A stretch of 47,989 nucleotides of DNA, taken from positions 1-47,989 of the forward strand of contig CALVET010000086.1 in NCBI GenBank assembly GCA_944326675.1, written 5' to 3'. The notes under the pieces are model-generated. The model was given only the letters and a program-made list of their open reading frames with translations, was not told the origin of the DNA and made no database searches. This DNA is from Candidatus Gastranaerophilales bacterium. GTDB lineage: Bacteria; Cyanobacteriota; Vampirovibrionia; Gastranaerophilales; Gastranaerophilaceae. Below, piece after piece: positions 8,054 to 17,881 of the stretch (the stretch's first letter is position 1; each line of letters starts with the position of its first letter). A program made the translations under genes and the position numbers.

Positions 8054-9100
8054 TTAATTATCTTTTTTCTTAATTAATTTTGATACTACATTTAATATCA
8101 ATAAAACACCAATTAGACTTAGCGCAATAATAATAAACATGCTCTTTGTGCTAACAACAATTATTGATAACAAAGCACAAACCATTGAAAAACTTGCTAA
8201 CAACAATACTAATTTATCTTGCGAATAACCTGCATGTAATAATTTATGATGAATATGTTCAGCATCAGCCACAAAAGGGCTAGAACCTTTTAAAATTCTT
8301 CTTGTGGAAGAAAATACAACATCCATTAAAGGTATTGCAAGAATTAATATCGGTAAATACATACTAATTCCTTGACTTGGTTTCACAATTCCTGTTATTG
8401 AAAGAGTAGCAAGTAAAAAGCCCGCATATAAAGCCCCTGAATCACCCATAAAAATTTTGGCAGGGTTATAGTTGAATGTTAAAAATGCACACATTGCACC
8501 CATTAATATAAAAGCTATTAATGCTGTAATTGGTACACTGGGAGCTAAAACCAAAGATACAATTCCTATTGCAAGAGCAGAAATACTCACAATTGAACCG
8601 GCTAAACCGTCAATTCCGTCTATAAAATTAATTGCATTTGTAATTCCTACAATCCACAATAATGTTATAGGATATGACATTATTCCAAGGTCGATATTAT
8701 TTCCAAAAGGATTATAGAATGTTTCAATTCTGACTCCCAAAAGAATAACTATTGTAGCTATTGCAATTTGAATAAATAATTTAAATTTTGCGTTTAAACC
8801 GTAAACGTCATCAATTAAACCCATTAAAAACATTAAAGAGCCGCCTGTTATAATGGCTGAAAGCCCTTGTCCTTTCGGGTAATAGCTCAATACAACCAAA
8901 AACAAAAAAGTAAGCATCACGGATGACCAAACTGCAACTCCGCCAAGGCGGGATATTTGTCCGTGGTGTATTTTTCTTTCGTTTGGAACATCAATTAAAT
9001 GATTTTTCTTTGAAAAATAAATAACCAAAGGCACTATAAAAATACCTAATAAATAAGCTATGATTGTACCTAAGACATGTGCTTGAGATAATTTTATCAT
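8054..9100 (-). CDS. Undecaprenyl-phosphate sugar-1-phosphate transferase (WecA/TagO type)
   Basis: 348 aa, about 10-11 membrane segments, glycosyltransferase family 4 (MraY/WecA/TagO/WbpL). It transfers a HexNAc-1-phosphate from a UDP-sugar to undecaprenyl phosphate, the first membrane step of O-antigen, teichoic acid or other envelope polymer synthesis. Visible motifs are the early RLGGVAVW, GLIDDVYGLNAKFK (the Asp-Asp Mg2+ site), NAINFIDGIDGLAG, FMGDSGALYAGF and the C-terminal HIHHKLLHAG, which separates WecA/TagO from MraY. It starts 9 nt after glyA, so the two are probably cotranscribed. The exact polymer is not known. Confidence 0.88.
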   Translation of the reverse strand: MIKLSQAHVLGTIIAYLLGIFIVPLVIYFSKKNHLIDVPNERKIHHGQISRLGGVAVWSSVMLTFLFLVVLSYYPKGQGLSAIITGGSLMFLMGLIDDVYGLNAKFKLFIQIAIATIVILLGVRIETFYNPFGNNIDLGIMSYPITLLWIVGITNAINFIDGIDGLAGSIVSISALAIGIVSLVLAPSVPITALIAFILMGAMCAFLTFNYNPAKIFMGDSGALYAGFLLATLSITGIVKPSQGISMYLPILILAIPLMDVVFSSTRRILKGSSPFVADAEHIHHKLLHAGYSQDKLVLLLASFSMVCALLSIIVVSTKSMFIIIALSLIGVLLILNVVSKLIKKKDN

Positions 9101-9109
9101 GATTTTTCC

Positions 9110-10345
9110 TTATATATTTTCATACAACGGAAATTGTTTGCACAATTCCAAAGATTTATTTCTTAAATTTTCTTTTGTATCTTTTTCTAAAATAGCGTCA
9201 GCTATAATTTTAGCAATTTTTTCCATCTCGGGTTTTTTCATGCCCCTTGTGGTTGTTGCAGCCGTTCCAATTCTGACTCCTGAAGTTACAAAAGGAGACA
9301 CATGGTCATTTTGTACATTGTTTTTATTTGCGGTTATACCCACTTCCTCTAATAAATTAGCAACATCTTTTCCTGTTTTATTTAATCTTCTTAAATCAAT
9401 TGTCATAACATGGTTTTCAGATTTTCCGCCGACAATATCAATTCCATTCTCGATTAATTTTTGAGCTAAATAAGATGAATTTTCAACAACTTGTTTTGCG
9501 TATGTTTTAAACTCTTCACTTTGAGCTTCTTTTAGAGCAATTGCTTTTCCTGCAATAATATGTTCTAAAGGACCCCCTTGAATTCCTGGGAATACAGCTT
9601 TATCTATTCCTTGAGCGTGCTCAGCTTTACACATAATAATTCCGCCTCTTGGACCTCTGAGAGTTTTATGTGTTGTTGTTGTAACAAAATCGGCATAAGG
9701 TACGGGGCTTGGATGAACTCCCGTTGCAACAAGAGCTGCAATGTGAGCTATATCAACCATAAAATATGCGCCAACTTTTTTTGCAATATTTGAAAATCTT
9801 TCAAAATCAATTATTCTTGAATAATTGCTTGCACCTGCAATGATTAATTTCGGTTTATGTTCGAGCGCTTTTTTTTCAACATCATCATAATCGATTACGC
9901 CGTTTTCATCAACGCCGTATGAAACTACATTGTAATTTATTCCTGAAAAATTAACGCTCGACCCATGGGTTAAATGTCCGCCATTTGATAAATCCATGCC
10001 CAAAATTGTATCCCCTGTTTTTAGGGCATATAAAAACACTGCCATATTTGCTTGTGCTCCTGAATGCGGTTGAACATTAGCATGGTCGCATTTGAATAAT
10101 TCACAGCATCTTTTAACTGCCAATTCTTCAATTTTATCTATAAATTCACATCCGTTATAGTATCTTTTATAAGGTTTACCTTCGGCGTATTTGTTTGTTA
10201 ATATACTTCCGCAAGCTGCCATAACAGCAGGAGAAGTGAAATTTTCAGAAGCAATTAATTCAATTGTCTCTCTTTGCCTTTTTAATTCTTGTTCAATATA
10301 ATAAGCAACTTTTGCATCTGTTTTTTTTATAATATCAAGTTCCAT
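9110..10345 (-). CDS. glyA: Serine hydroxymethyltransferase
   Basis: 411 aa PLP enzyme of the cytosol. It converts serine and tetrahydrofolate to glycine and methylene-THF, the main source of one-carbon units. Motifs: IELIASENF near the start, [26 protein letters not shown], the PLP Asp in MVDIAHIA, and the PLP-binding lysine in [14 protein letters not shown] (Lys227). Length is typical for bacteria. GAGGAG lies a few bases before the ATG. No glycine-riboswitch-like aptamer is visible in the 75 nt upstream. Confidence 0.96.
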   Translation of the reverse strand: MELDIIKKTDAKVAYYIEQELKRQRETIELIASENFTSPAVMAACGSILTNKYAEGKPYKRYYNGCEFIDKIEELAVKRCCELFKCDHANVQPHSGAQANMAVFLYALKTGDTILGMDLSNGGHLTHGSSVNFSGINYNVVSYGVDENGVIDYDDVEKKALEHKPKLIIAGASNYSRIIDFERFSNIAKKVGAYFMVDIAHIAALVATGVHPSPVPYADFVTTTTHKTLRGPRGGIIMCKAEHAQGIDKAVFPGIQGGPLEHIIAGKAIALKEAQSEEFKTYAKQVVENSSYLAQKLIENGIDIVGGKSENHVMTIDLRRLNKTGKDVANLLEEVGITANKNNVQNDHVSPFVTSGVRIGTAATTTRGMKKPEMEKIAKIIADAILEKDTKENLRNKSLELCKQFPLYENI

Positions 10346-10420
10346 TAAATTCTCCTCAAAAAATTATCTAAAACTATTTTACATTAAAAATAATTCAATA
10401 AAGAGAACTTAATAAAAATT

Positions 10421-11512
10421 TTATTTAGCAAGAATTTTTATTAATTGATTATAATAAGATTGTTTTTCTGCCTTATACGCTTTCAATGTTTCTTTATCTA
10501 CTCCTTCAAACTTTAATTTATTAAGAACATCAATTTCTGCACGTCTTGCATACACTTCGCACACATTTGTAACATATGCCAAATAATCATTTTGGCCTGT
10601 TTTATAATCCAAAATTAATGACTCAATCATGCTTTTTGGAGTAAACATAGGCGTATATACATTTTTACCGTCTGCGCTTTTGGCATATATTTCAAATACC
10701 GCAGGGTTTAATTTTCTATCACTATTTACTTTAACAAGGACATCTCCTAGAGTTGCAATTTTTTGATCTAATGGGATTTCTTTTTTCGGAGTAAAACTAA
10801 ATACGAAAGGAAATATTTTCTTAATTGATTCATCAGAAAGCTCCGGGAATTGTTTTTTAAAACCGGATAAAATATAATCTTTTGCGCTACTACCATGGAG
10901 TGACATTTGCAGTTGCCTTGCATGCTCTAGTTCATGAGCTAAAATTGAAGCTTCATCCATTAAAAATTCAGGCAGTGTGCCTTTCTCAAGCCCCATTTTT
11001 TTTGCTGTTTTAGAATCTAGGCGAACAAACATTTCTTTAGCAGAATCTGTTCCTCCTTTTTCTTTTGCAGCTTTATAAAAGTTTTTAAGAGATAAATTAT
11101 TTGAATTTATTCTAATAGTATTATCATTGGGAAGATAACCGCCAAGCGTACTTTTATCTAATTTTTCAAACTTCAATTCAGGTTTAACAAAATCAAAACC
11201 GCTTTTTTTCATATGTTCAGCAACATCATCAGCCAATTTATTATATTGTTCTGTTATTAATTTTTTGATTTTATTTGCATTATGACATTTAACTAAACCA
11301 TAAACAGCAGCAAGAGTAACACCAATACCTGCCCCGAATAACAAAGCTTTTTTTGTATTTTCTTTTGGTTTTTTTGAAGTAAATTCAACACTATCATTTT
11401 GCAAAGGAGCTAAATTCGAACTTTTAACAGCAGAATTTGCAGCACTCAAAGCTTGCGTGTTTGAATTTTTAACATTATTCAAATAACTTTGATTTATTGG
11501 TGATAATTCCAT
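10421..11512 (-). CDS. HExxH protein with FxS/FxG tag, paralog A (putative zinc metalloprotease)
   Basis: 363 aa, third gene of a tandem triplet. The tag region (MELSPINQSY, then VEFTSK at 42-47) is followed by a hydrophobic segment (about 56-75) that could anchor it in a membrane. The core has HELEHARQ at 193-200 and, downstream, E-x2-A-x3-E at 319-326 as a candidate for the third metal ligand. It shares with the next two genes the G-x2-F-x-KP block (105-111), the LH residue pair after the HExxH helix, F-x-PK (about 240-243), the MFTP block (about 289-292) and the C-terminal helices. The AAGGAGTTTTT site supports the start. Zinc protease activity is inferred only from the motif; I know no named family for it. 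Confidence 0.82.
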   Translation of the reverse strand: MELSPINQSYLNNVKNSNTQALSAANSAVKSSNLAPLQNDSVEFTSKKPKENTKKALLFGAGIGVTLAAVYGLVKCHNANKIKKLITEQYNKLADDVAEHMKKSGFDFVKPELKFEKLDKSTLGGYLPNDNTIRINSNNLSLKNFYKAAKEKGGTDSAKEMFVRLDSKTAKKMGLEKGTLPEFLMDEASILAHELEHARQLQMSLHGSSAKDYILSGFKKQFPELSDESIKKIFPFVFSFTPKKEIPLDQKIATLGDVLVKVNSDRKLNPAVFEIYAKSADGKNVYTPMFTPKSMIESLILDYKTGQNDYLAYVTNVCEVYARRAEIDVLNKLKFEGVDKETLKAYKAEKQSYYNQLIKILAK

Positions 11513-11584
11513 AAAAACTCCTTAATATCTAAAAAACACAACAGAAGAAATTATTGCCTTTTAAATTCAGTTTATTAAACAATA

Positions 11585-12580
11585 TTAAACATTCTGTTTT
11601 AAATAAATTAAATTAAAGACTCTTTTTATTTTATTTCTTTTGACTCTTATAAAATTCTGTATGGTGTTTTCATCTACACCCTTAAATTCACCATTTTTAA
11701 CGGCTAAATATTCTGCAATAAAAGCATCCAATTCAGAAAAATTAGTTATATATTCTTCATAACTTTTATCCGCTTTAATCATTGAACTTAATATTGTTTC
11801 AGGCTCAAAAAATAAAATACAACTTCCGTTATTAAGTTCTAATAAATTTTCAAAATCAACACAACCCAATTCATCCTTTTTTAAACCTATATTTTGAAAA
11901 ACGGTTTTTTTATCTGGTTCAATTTCTTTTTTGGGTTCAAACTCAAATACAAAAGAAAATAAGCGTCTAACTTCTTCATCAGGCAATTTATAAAAAGATT
12001 GAATAGTCTTGATGAATAAATTTTTTGCACCTTTTAGGTGAAGTATAGTTTGAATTTGTTTTGCATGTTGAAGTTCATGGGCTAACATAGACTTAACAAT
12101 CAACCTGAATTCATCAGGACTAACCTGTTTTAGACCCGTACTTGCCATATTTTGCGGCAAATACGAGAACAAATTAGGTAAAGTTTCAGATTTATACCAG
12201 TTTTCTATGGATAATTTTTTAGAATTTATAACTATTGAATTATCCCACATATGATAATCAGCATTAACGTCATCAGGAAGTTTTTTGAATTCCAATTTTG
12301 GTTTTTGAAAGGTCAAACCTCTATTTTCAAAATCAAGCATAATTTCATCAGACAACTTTTCATATTCTTCTTGAATAACTTTAATGGCCGTATCTTTTTT
12401 AGAATTTATCAGCCCTATTTTTTCAAAAAAAGATTTTTTTACCCCCCTAAAGGGAATATTTTTTCTGTTTTGCAATTCAAAAGTATCGCACAAAGAGGTT
12501 CTATAACCTTTTTGAGGTAATATTTTATTATTAGTATTGTTAATTTTAATATAAGAATAATTTTGTACGGGCATAATCAT
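11585..12580 (-). CDS. HExxH protein with FxG tag, paralog B (putative zinc metalloprotease)
   Basis: 331 aa, middle gene of the triplet. It has the tag IPFRGVKK (42-49) but no clear membrane segment. HELQHAKQIQ is at 168-177 and the E-x2-A-x3-E candidate ligand site at 283-290 (ELDAFIAE). The NADYHMWDNSIVINS block corresponds to YLPNDNTIRINS in paralog A. Translation may begin at the first ATG (12580) or two codons later (12574, MPVQNYSYIK). Neither has a strong ribosome binding site, and the gap to the upstream paralog's stop is only 8 nt, so coupling is likely. Function unknown beyond the motif. Confidence 0.8.
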   Translation of the reverse strand: MIMPVQNYSYIKINNTNNKILPQKGYRTSLCDTFELQNRKNIPFRGVKKSFFEKIGLINSKKDTAIKVIQEEYEKLSDEIMLDFENRGLTFQKPKLEFKKLPDDVNADYHMWDNSIVINSKKLSIENWYKSETLPNLFSYLPQNMASTGLKQVSPDEFRLIVKSMLAHELQHAKQIQTILHLKGAKNLFIKTIQSFYKLPDEEVRRLFSFVFEFEPKKEIEPDKKTVFQNIGLKKDELGCVDFENLLELNNGSCILFFEPETILSSMIKADKSYEEYITNFSELDAFIAEYLAVKNGEFKGVDENTIQNFIRVKRNKIKRVFNLIYLKQNV

Positions 12581-12588
12581 AAATGTAG

Positions 12589-13509
12589 TTATTTTTTTAA
12601 ATATTCAAATAAGTAATATGCAATTTTTTTGCTTAGATAAGTAATATATCTGTCAAAACGGTTGTCATCTTCTAAAAGAGCTATTTTTTGCAGCATATTA
12701 ATTTCTGTACAATAAGCTAAAATCTCGTTAATACTTGACCAATATTCTTCTTCGGTCAATTTTCTTCCGACAAACACAAAATCAAACATTTCTCTTGGGG
12801 TAAAAAGAGGAATATAAGAATCAGGGGAAACACGTCTTACTTTAGCAGGATTTATTTCATCTTTATATTTATCGGAAATGCAAAATTCAAGATTGCAATA
12901 TGGAATTGCCTCATCTAAAGAGATTGTTCTTTTTGGCTCAAAACGAAAACAAAATAAATCCGCTTCTTCATATTTTTCTTTTGGAATATCAGGATTAAGT
13001 TTTTGTAATCTATCAAGACACGCTTCTTTTACCCCTTCTGCGTGAAGAGTAATTTGAGCATTCATCGCATGCTGCAGTTCATGGGTAAGATAACACGGAA
13101 TCAATGTTATTAATTTACGTTTTGCGCTTCTTGTTTTTTCTTGAGGTTGAAAATAAGGGTCAACTGTTATTGTATTAAAATCAACACTATAATTAGCACG
13201 TGTATCTTTATCGCTTATTTTTTGAAAAACCAGCCTTGGTTTTTCAAAAGTATAGCCCATTTTTTCCATTTTTTTAGCAGTTTTGTCAGCTAATATTTCA
13301 TATTCTCTGGATGCATCTCTTTTTATTAATTCTACATCTATTTTTTCTTTTATTGCTTGCAAGCTCAACTTTTGTTTGCCTGAAAAAACAGTCTCTATCT
13401 GCTTTCTATTTGGATTTACAGGTAAAAAAACAGAACTTTTTAAAGCACTTTTTTGTGTTTTTTTATTACTGGAATAGTTATTAAAATTAATAATCGGTGA
13501 AATTTTCAT
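12589..13509 (-). CDS. HExxH protein with FxG tag, paralog C (putative zinc metalloprotease)
   Basis: 306 aa, first gene of the triplet. I start it at 13509 (MKISPIINF) because TAGGAAAAG stands just before that ATG and the resulting N-terminus matches the MKIxxSPI/MELSPI beginnings of its relatives. A start seven codons upstream (13530) is possible. The tag VFSGKQK is at 41-47, HELQHAMNAQ at 143-152 and E-x2-A-x3-E at 262-269 (EILAYCTE). It shares GYTFEKP, the LH pair after the HExxH helix, RFEPKRTI and LFTPREM with its neighbours. There is no signal peptide or TM segment. It is divergent from typA. Confidence 0.8.
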   Translation of the reverse strand: MKISPIINFNNYSSNKKTQKSALKSSVFLPVNPNRKQIETVFSGKQKLSLQAIKEKIDVELIKRDASREYEILADKTAKKMEKMGYTFEKPRLVFQKISDKDTRANYSVDFNTITVDPYFQPQEKTRSAKRKLITLIPCYLTHELQHAMNAQITLHAEGVKEACLDRLQKLNPDIPKEKYEEADLFCFRFEPKRTISLDEAIPYCNLEFCISDKYKDEINPAKVRRVSPDSYIPLFTPREMFDFVFVGRKLTEEEYWSSINEILAYCTEINMLQKIALLEDDNRFDRYITYLSKKIAYYLFEYLKK

Positions 13510-13652
13510 ACTTTTCCTATTTAAAAACAACTCTTATAAAACAGATAAATATTCAAATTTGCCTAATTTTTCCATAAAATTTTTTTTATTGTAAAATAAA
13601 TTTTGTCACAAGTTTTATATAAACGTCGCAAATAAAAGAAAGATTAACAACA

Positions 13653-15440
13653 ATGAAAAATAAAAAACTCAGAAATATAGCAATTATTGCCCACGTAGAC
13701 CACGGCAAAACCACTCTTGTAGATTGTATATTAGATGCAACCCATGTTTTTAGCGAACATGAGCAAATGGGAACTTGCGTTTTAGATAATAATGATATCG
13801 AAAAAGAAAGAGGTATTACAATATTATCTAAAAACGTTGCTGTTGAATACAAAGGAGTAAAAATAAACGTTGTAGATACCCCCGGTCACGCCGATTTTGG
13901 CGGCGAAGTTGAGCGTGTATTAGGCATGGTAGATGGGGCATTATTAATTGTTGACGCTCAAGAAGGCCCGATGCCTCAAACAAGATTTGTTTTATCAAAA
14001 GCACTAGAACTTGGAATTAAAATAATTGTAGTAATCAATAAAATCGATAAACCCGGCGCAGATCCGGATGGAACATTGGATAAGGTTTTCGATTTATTCA
14101 CAGAATTAACAGACAGAGAAGATTTAATTGATTTTCCCGTAATTTACGCAAGCTCACTAAATCGATATGCAAAAGTTAATTTAGAAGATGAAAATAAAAA
14201 CATTCTTCCTTTACTTGATTGCATTTTAGAAAACATTGAAGGTCCTGAAGCCGATGTTGACTTGCCTTTACAGTTGCAAATTACAACTCTTGATTATAAT
14301 GATTATGTTGGAAGAATTGCAATCGGAAGAATTAAAAACGGCTCAATAAAATCTCAAGAACAAGTTGCCTTATTAAAAGCAGACGGCACAATAGAAAAAG
14401 GTAAAATCGTCAAACTATTTGGCTTTAAAAATCTTGGCAGAGTAGAAATTCAAGAAGCATTTGCAGGTGATATTATCGGTATTGCAGGTTTTTCAGACAT
14501 ACAAATCGGAGAAACAATTTCTTGCTTATCTAATCCTGTAGCGCTTCCTTTAATAAAAATAGATGAACCGACTCTTCAAATGAATTTTTCAATCAACAAT
14601 TCACCATTTGCAGGTACTGAAGGAAAATTTGTTACATCAAGACAATTAAGAAAAAGATTATATTTTGAACTTGAAAAAAATGTTTCTCTTAGAGTTGAAG
14701 ACACAGATTCAACAGAAGTATTCAAAGTTTCAGGAAGAGGCGAATTACATCTTAGCATTTTAATTGAGACAATGAGAAGAGAAGGTTATGAATTTCAAGT
14801 TTCAAAACCTGAAGTAATATATAAAGAAGTAAACGGCATTAAAATGGAACCGTTTGAAAATTTAATTGTAGATGTACCTGAAGAATTTGTTGGTTCTGTT
14901 ATTGAAAAGCTTGCCTCAAGAAAAGCTCAAATGATTTCAATGGACGCAGGTTTAAAAAGAACAAATATTGATTTTACAATTCCGGCCAGAGGTCTAATCG
15001 GTTTCAGGTCTGAGTTTATCAGGATGACAAAAGGTGAAGGAATCATGTATCACACTTTTGACAGATATGATGAATACGCAGGCGATATCCCGCGCCAAAG
15101 AACAGGCTCTTTAATTGCCCACGAAGATGGTGAAGCAGTTGCTTATGCTCTTCATCAATTTGAAGACAGGGGCGTATTTTTCATAACCCCAAAAACAAAA
15201 GTATATAGAGGCATGATTGTAGGCGAATGCAATCGTCCTCAAGATATTGCGGTTAATGTTTGCAAAACCAAAAAAATGACAAACATGAGATCAGCTACAG
15301 CAGATGTTATGGTAACTTTGCAAGCACCTAAAATAATGAGTCTTGAAGATGCTCTTGAATATATCCAAGACGACGAACTTGTTGAAATAACACCTAAAAA
15401 TGTCAGAATGAGAAAAGCTGACTTAGTTAAATTAAGATAA
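13653..15440 (+). CDS. typA: Ribosome-associated GTPase TypA/BipA
   Basis: 595 aa translational GTPase related to EF-G and LepA. It binds the ribosome and helps 50S assembly and growth at low temperature or under stress. G1 is AHVDHGKTTL (about 13-22), the switch region EKERGITI, G3 DTPGHADFGGEV, and G4 NKID. Domain II, the EF-G-like domains III and V, and the TypA-specific C-terminus (RGLIGFRSEF, MTNMRSATADVMVTL) follow. The length is close to the family norm of 600-615. A weak GAAAGA site precedes the ATG. Confidence 0.96.
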   Translation: MKNKKLRNIAIIAHVDHGKTTLVDCILDATHVFSEHEQMGTCVLDNNDIEKERGITILSKNVAVEYKGVKINVVDTPGHADFGGEVERVLGMVDGALLIVDAQEGPMPQTRFVLSKALELGIKIIVVINKIDKPGADPDGTLDKVFDLFTELTDREDLIDFPVIYASSLNRYAKVNLEDENKNILPLLDCILENIEGPEADVDLPLQLQITTLDYNDYVGRIAIGRIKNGSIKSQEQVALLKADGTIEKGKIVKLFGFKNLGRVEIQEAFAGDIIGIAGFSDIQIGETISCLSNPVALPLIKIDEPTLQMNFSINNSPFAGTEGKFVTSRQLRKRLYFELEKNVSLRVEDTDSTEVFKVSGRGELHLSILIETMRREGYEFQVSKPEVIYKEVNGIKMEPFENLIVDVPEEFVGSVIEKLASRKAQMISMDAGLKRTNIDFTIPARGLIGFRSEFIRMTKGEGIMYHTFDRYDEYAGDIPRQRTGSLIAHEDGEAVAYALHQFEDRGVFFITPKTKVYRGMIVGECNRPQDIAVNVCKTKKMTNMRSATADVMVTLQAPKIMSLEDALEYIQDDELVEITPKNVRMRKADLVKLR

Positions 15441-15512
15441 ATAATTTTAATTAAATGCTATAACCAAGTTAATCCAAATAGCAGCCATACACCAAACAAG
15501 AAAGGAAGTTTT

Positions 15513-15986
15513 ATGATTAGCGGATTAAACTCAAATATCAATTTTAAAGGAACAGTTCATCTTGGCGGTCAAACCAGACAACAAAAAGAACAACTTGCAA
15601 AAACTATAAACACCTTTGAAACGCAAGACCAAAATAATATAATTTCAGGACTGAATAAAATAAAAGGAATACTTGAGCCAAATACTCCTGATGAAGACAC
15701 TTACGAAGTTCATTTTAACCATGATACAACCGATGATGATTTTTGTGACGCTCTTGAATTAAGCGTAGAAAAAGATGGCGCAATCCTTAAATCTCTTAGA
15801 GTAGATACAAGCGATATGAAACCTGAAAACGGATTTATCAGATCGTTTAATCCTGATGACAAATCAAACACAATTAAAAGAATATTTTCAATCATGACAA
15901 AAGCAATGCAAAACTACACAAAAGAAGTAGACTATAAACCGCAAGAAGAAAGCAACATAGAAACCATATTAAATAAATTAGGATAA
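15513..15986 (+). CDS. Small cytosolic protein with NINFKG tag, unknown function
   Basis: 157 aa, acidic, with no signal peptide or membrane segment. The first 13 residues end in INFKG, the same aromatic-x-Gly tag found in five other proteins here. The body alternates short helices and strands (YEVHFNHDTTDDDF, LELSVEKDGAILKSLRVDTS) and ends in a helix. AGAAAGGAAG stands before the ATG and a strong terminator follows at 16004, so it looks like its own unit or a tail of typA transcription. I do not recognise the fold. Confidence 0.8.
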   Translation: MISGLNSNINFKGTVHLGGQTRQQKEQLAKTINTFETQDQNNIISGLNKIKGILEPNTPDEDTYEVHFNHDTTDDDFCDALELSVEKDGAILKSLRVDTSDMKPENGFIRSFNPDDKSNTIKRIFSIMTKAMQNYTKEVDYKPQEESNIETILNKLG

Positions 15987-16003
15987 AACAACCAAAAAAT
16001 CAT

Positions 16004-16036
16004 AAATAGGGCTGCATGTTTTGCAGCCCTATTTTT
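16004..16036 (+). terminator. Strong intrinsic terminator
   Basis: Perfect 13-bp stem (AAATAGGGCTGCA 16004-16016, TGCAGCCCTATTT 16022-16034) with a 5-nt loop, merging into a T run that ends at 16036. The A/T symmetry could let it work in both directions, but both flanking genes are on plus. Confidence 0.88.
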
Positions 16037-16051
16037 AATAAAAATTCATAT

Positions 16052-16080
16052 TTCATAAATTCCCTTTTTTGTGCGATAAT
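16052..16080 (+). promoter_or_regulatory. Probable promoter for pfp
   Basis: TTCATA (16052-16057), a 17-nt spacer, then GATAAT (16075-16080) with an upstream TGC that fits an extended -10. The pfp ribosome binding site AAAGGAG and the start lie about 30 nt downstream. Confidence 0.45.
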
Positions 16081-16110
16081 CTAATCATTGAAAGTTAAAG
16101 GAGATTAAAG

Positions 16111-17790
16111 ATGAGAGACATTTCACCTCTACAAAAAGAAAGACTTGCTTATAAACCTAAATTAGCGGGTGCTTTAGCAAACGGAATCAACAATATTAAA
16201 CTTACTCTTGGCGCTGAAACTGAAGCAGTAGCAGACAAAGAAGATATTAAAAACTTATTTTCACACGTATACGGTAAACCTATTGCAAAATTCACTACAG
16301 TTGGTCAAGAGTTATCTAATGAACCTAAAAATATAGGTGTTATCCTTTCAGGCGGTCAAGCTCCCGGCGGACACAACGTTATAGCAGGCTTATATGACGC
16401 ACTAAAAACAGCAAATAAAGAAAATAAACTATTTGGTTTCTTAGGCGGACCATCAGGCATAGTTGACGGTAAATACATGGAAATGACTGATGAAATTATA
16501 GATGCATACAGAAACACAGGCGGTTTTGATATTATCGGTTCAGGCAGAACAAAATTAGAAACCGAAGATCAATTTAAAAAAGCTTTAGAAGTTTGCAAAA
16601 AACTTAACATCGGTGCCATTGTTATTATCGGCGGAGACGATTCAAACACAAACGCTTGTCTTTTAGCTGAATGGATGGCAAAAAACAATACGGGAATTTG
16701 CGTTATCGGCTGTCCTAAAACAATTGACGGTGACCTTAAAAATGACCAAATAGAAATTTCATTTGGTTTTGATACAGCTACAAAAACATACGCTGAACTA
16801 ATCGGAAACATCCAAAGAGACGCTAATTCAGCAAAAAAATATTGGCACTTTATTAAATTAATGGGAAGAAGCGCTTCTCATGTTTGTCTTGAAGTTGCGC
16901 TGCAAACTCAACCAAATATCACTTTAATCGGTGAAGAAGTTGAAGCAAAAAAACAATCCCTAAACGAAATTGTTTCATACATGGCTACAATTATTGCTCA
17001 AAGAGGCAATGCAGGTAAAAACTTTGGTACTGCTCTAATCCCTGAAGGATTAATTGAATTTATTCCTGAGATGAAAGTTATGATTGCTTCTCTAAACGAT
17101 TTGCTTGCAAGCTTAGAAAAAGATGAAACATATAAAAACGCTTCTCAAGATAAAAAATATGAAATCATTTCTTCAAAATTAGATACAGAAAGCGCTAATT
17201 TATTCAACTCACTTCCATCTCAAATTAAAGCTCAATTATTAATGGACAGAGACCCCCATGGCAATGTTCAAGTTTCAAAAATCGAAACAGAAAAATTGTT
17301 AATCGAAATGGTTAGAGAAAAGCTTGAAGAAATGAAAAAACAAGGCTCATATAAAGGTAAATTTGCAGACCAAGCTCATTTCTTCGGTTACGAAGGAAGA
17401 TGTGCAATGCCGTCTAATTTTGATGCTGACTATTGCTATTCACTTGGCTATAACGCATTTGCACTTGTTCAATCAGGCTTAACAGGTTACCTATCATCAA
17501 TCAAAAACACAACAAAACCTGCTTCAGAGTGGGTTGCAGGCGGAGTACCTTTAACAATGATGATGAACATGGAACGTCGTCATGGCGAAATGAAACCCGT
17601 TATTAAAAAAGCTCTTGTAGATTTACAAGGCGCTCCTTTTAAAGCTCTAAAAGACAACAGAGATAAATGGGCAAAAGAAGATTGCTACATTTTCCCAGGC
17701 GCAATTCAATACTTTGGACCGTCAAGCGTGTGCGATCTTGCAACAATAACATTGCAGCTTGAACAAGAAAAACAACTTGTAAATGTATAA
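16111..17790 (+). CDS. pfp: Diphosphate--fructose-6-phosphate 1-phosphotransferase
   Basis: 559 aa, the long PPi-dependent phosphofructokinase form. It makes fructose 1,6-bisphosphate from fructose 6-phosphate using pyrophosphate, reversibly, in the cytosol. The PPi signature is visible: GGDDSNTNA, where the second Asp replaces the Gly of ATP enzymes, and [11 protein letters not shown] with the following Lys. [22 protein letters not shown] and [11 protein letters not shown] complete the active site. AAAGGAG precedes the ATG. It is a single-gene unit between two terminators. No ATP-dependent enzyme is in the window. Confidence 0.95.
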   Translation: MRDISPLQKERLAYKPKLAGALANGINNIKLTLGAETEAVADKEDIKNLFSHVYGKPIAKFTTVGQELSNEPKNIGVILSGGQAPGGHNVIAGLYDALKTANKENKLFGFLGGPSGIVDGKYMEMTDEIIDAYRNTGGFDIIGSGRTKLETEDQFKKALEVCKKLNIGAIVIIGGDDSNTNACLLAEWMAKNNTGICVIGCPKTIDGDLKNDQIEISFGFDTATKTYAELIGNIQRDANSAKKYWHFIKLMGRSASHVCLEVALQTQPNITLIGEEVEAKKQSLNEIVSYMATIIAQRGNAGKNFGTALIPEGLIEFIPEMKVMIASLNDLLASLEKDETYKNASQDKKYEIISSKLDTESANLFNSLPSQIKAQLLMDRDPHGNVQVSKIETEKLLIEMVREKLEEMKKQGSYKGKFADQAHFFGYEGRCAMPSNFDADYCYSLGYNAFALVQSGLTGYLSSIKNTTKPASEWVAGGVPLTMMMNMERRHGEMKPVIKKALVDLQGAPFKALKDNRDKWAKEDCYIFPGAIQYFGPSSVCDLATITLQLEQEKQLVNV

Positions 17791-17807
17791 AAACATATAA
17801 AGATAAT

Positions 17808-17843
17808 AAAAACTGCACTTATAAAATGTAAGTGCAGTTTTTT
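17808..17843 (+). terminator. Intrinsic terminator after pfp
   Basis: 14-bp stem (17808-17821 with 17829-17842, core ACTGCACTTA/TAAGTGCAGT), 7-nt loop, ending in seven T residues. Confidence 0.88.
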
Positions 17844-17870
17844 ATAGCAATTTTTATTTTTTACGTTTTT

Positions 17871-17876
17871 TATAAT
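17871..17876 (+). promoter_or_regulatory. -10 box at leaderless distance from the GGDEF gene
   Basis: A perfect TATAAT ends five bases before the ATG at 17882, so transcription would start at or within a base or two of the start codon. No Shine-Dalgarno sequence is present. No good -35 is seen. Confidence 0.45.
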
Positions 17877-17881
17877 AACAA

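Noticed and set aside
10346..10420. Glycine riboswitch upstream of glyA
   Set aside because: The gap is only 75 nt, AT-rich, with no aptamer-like G-rich core.
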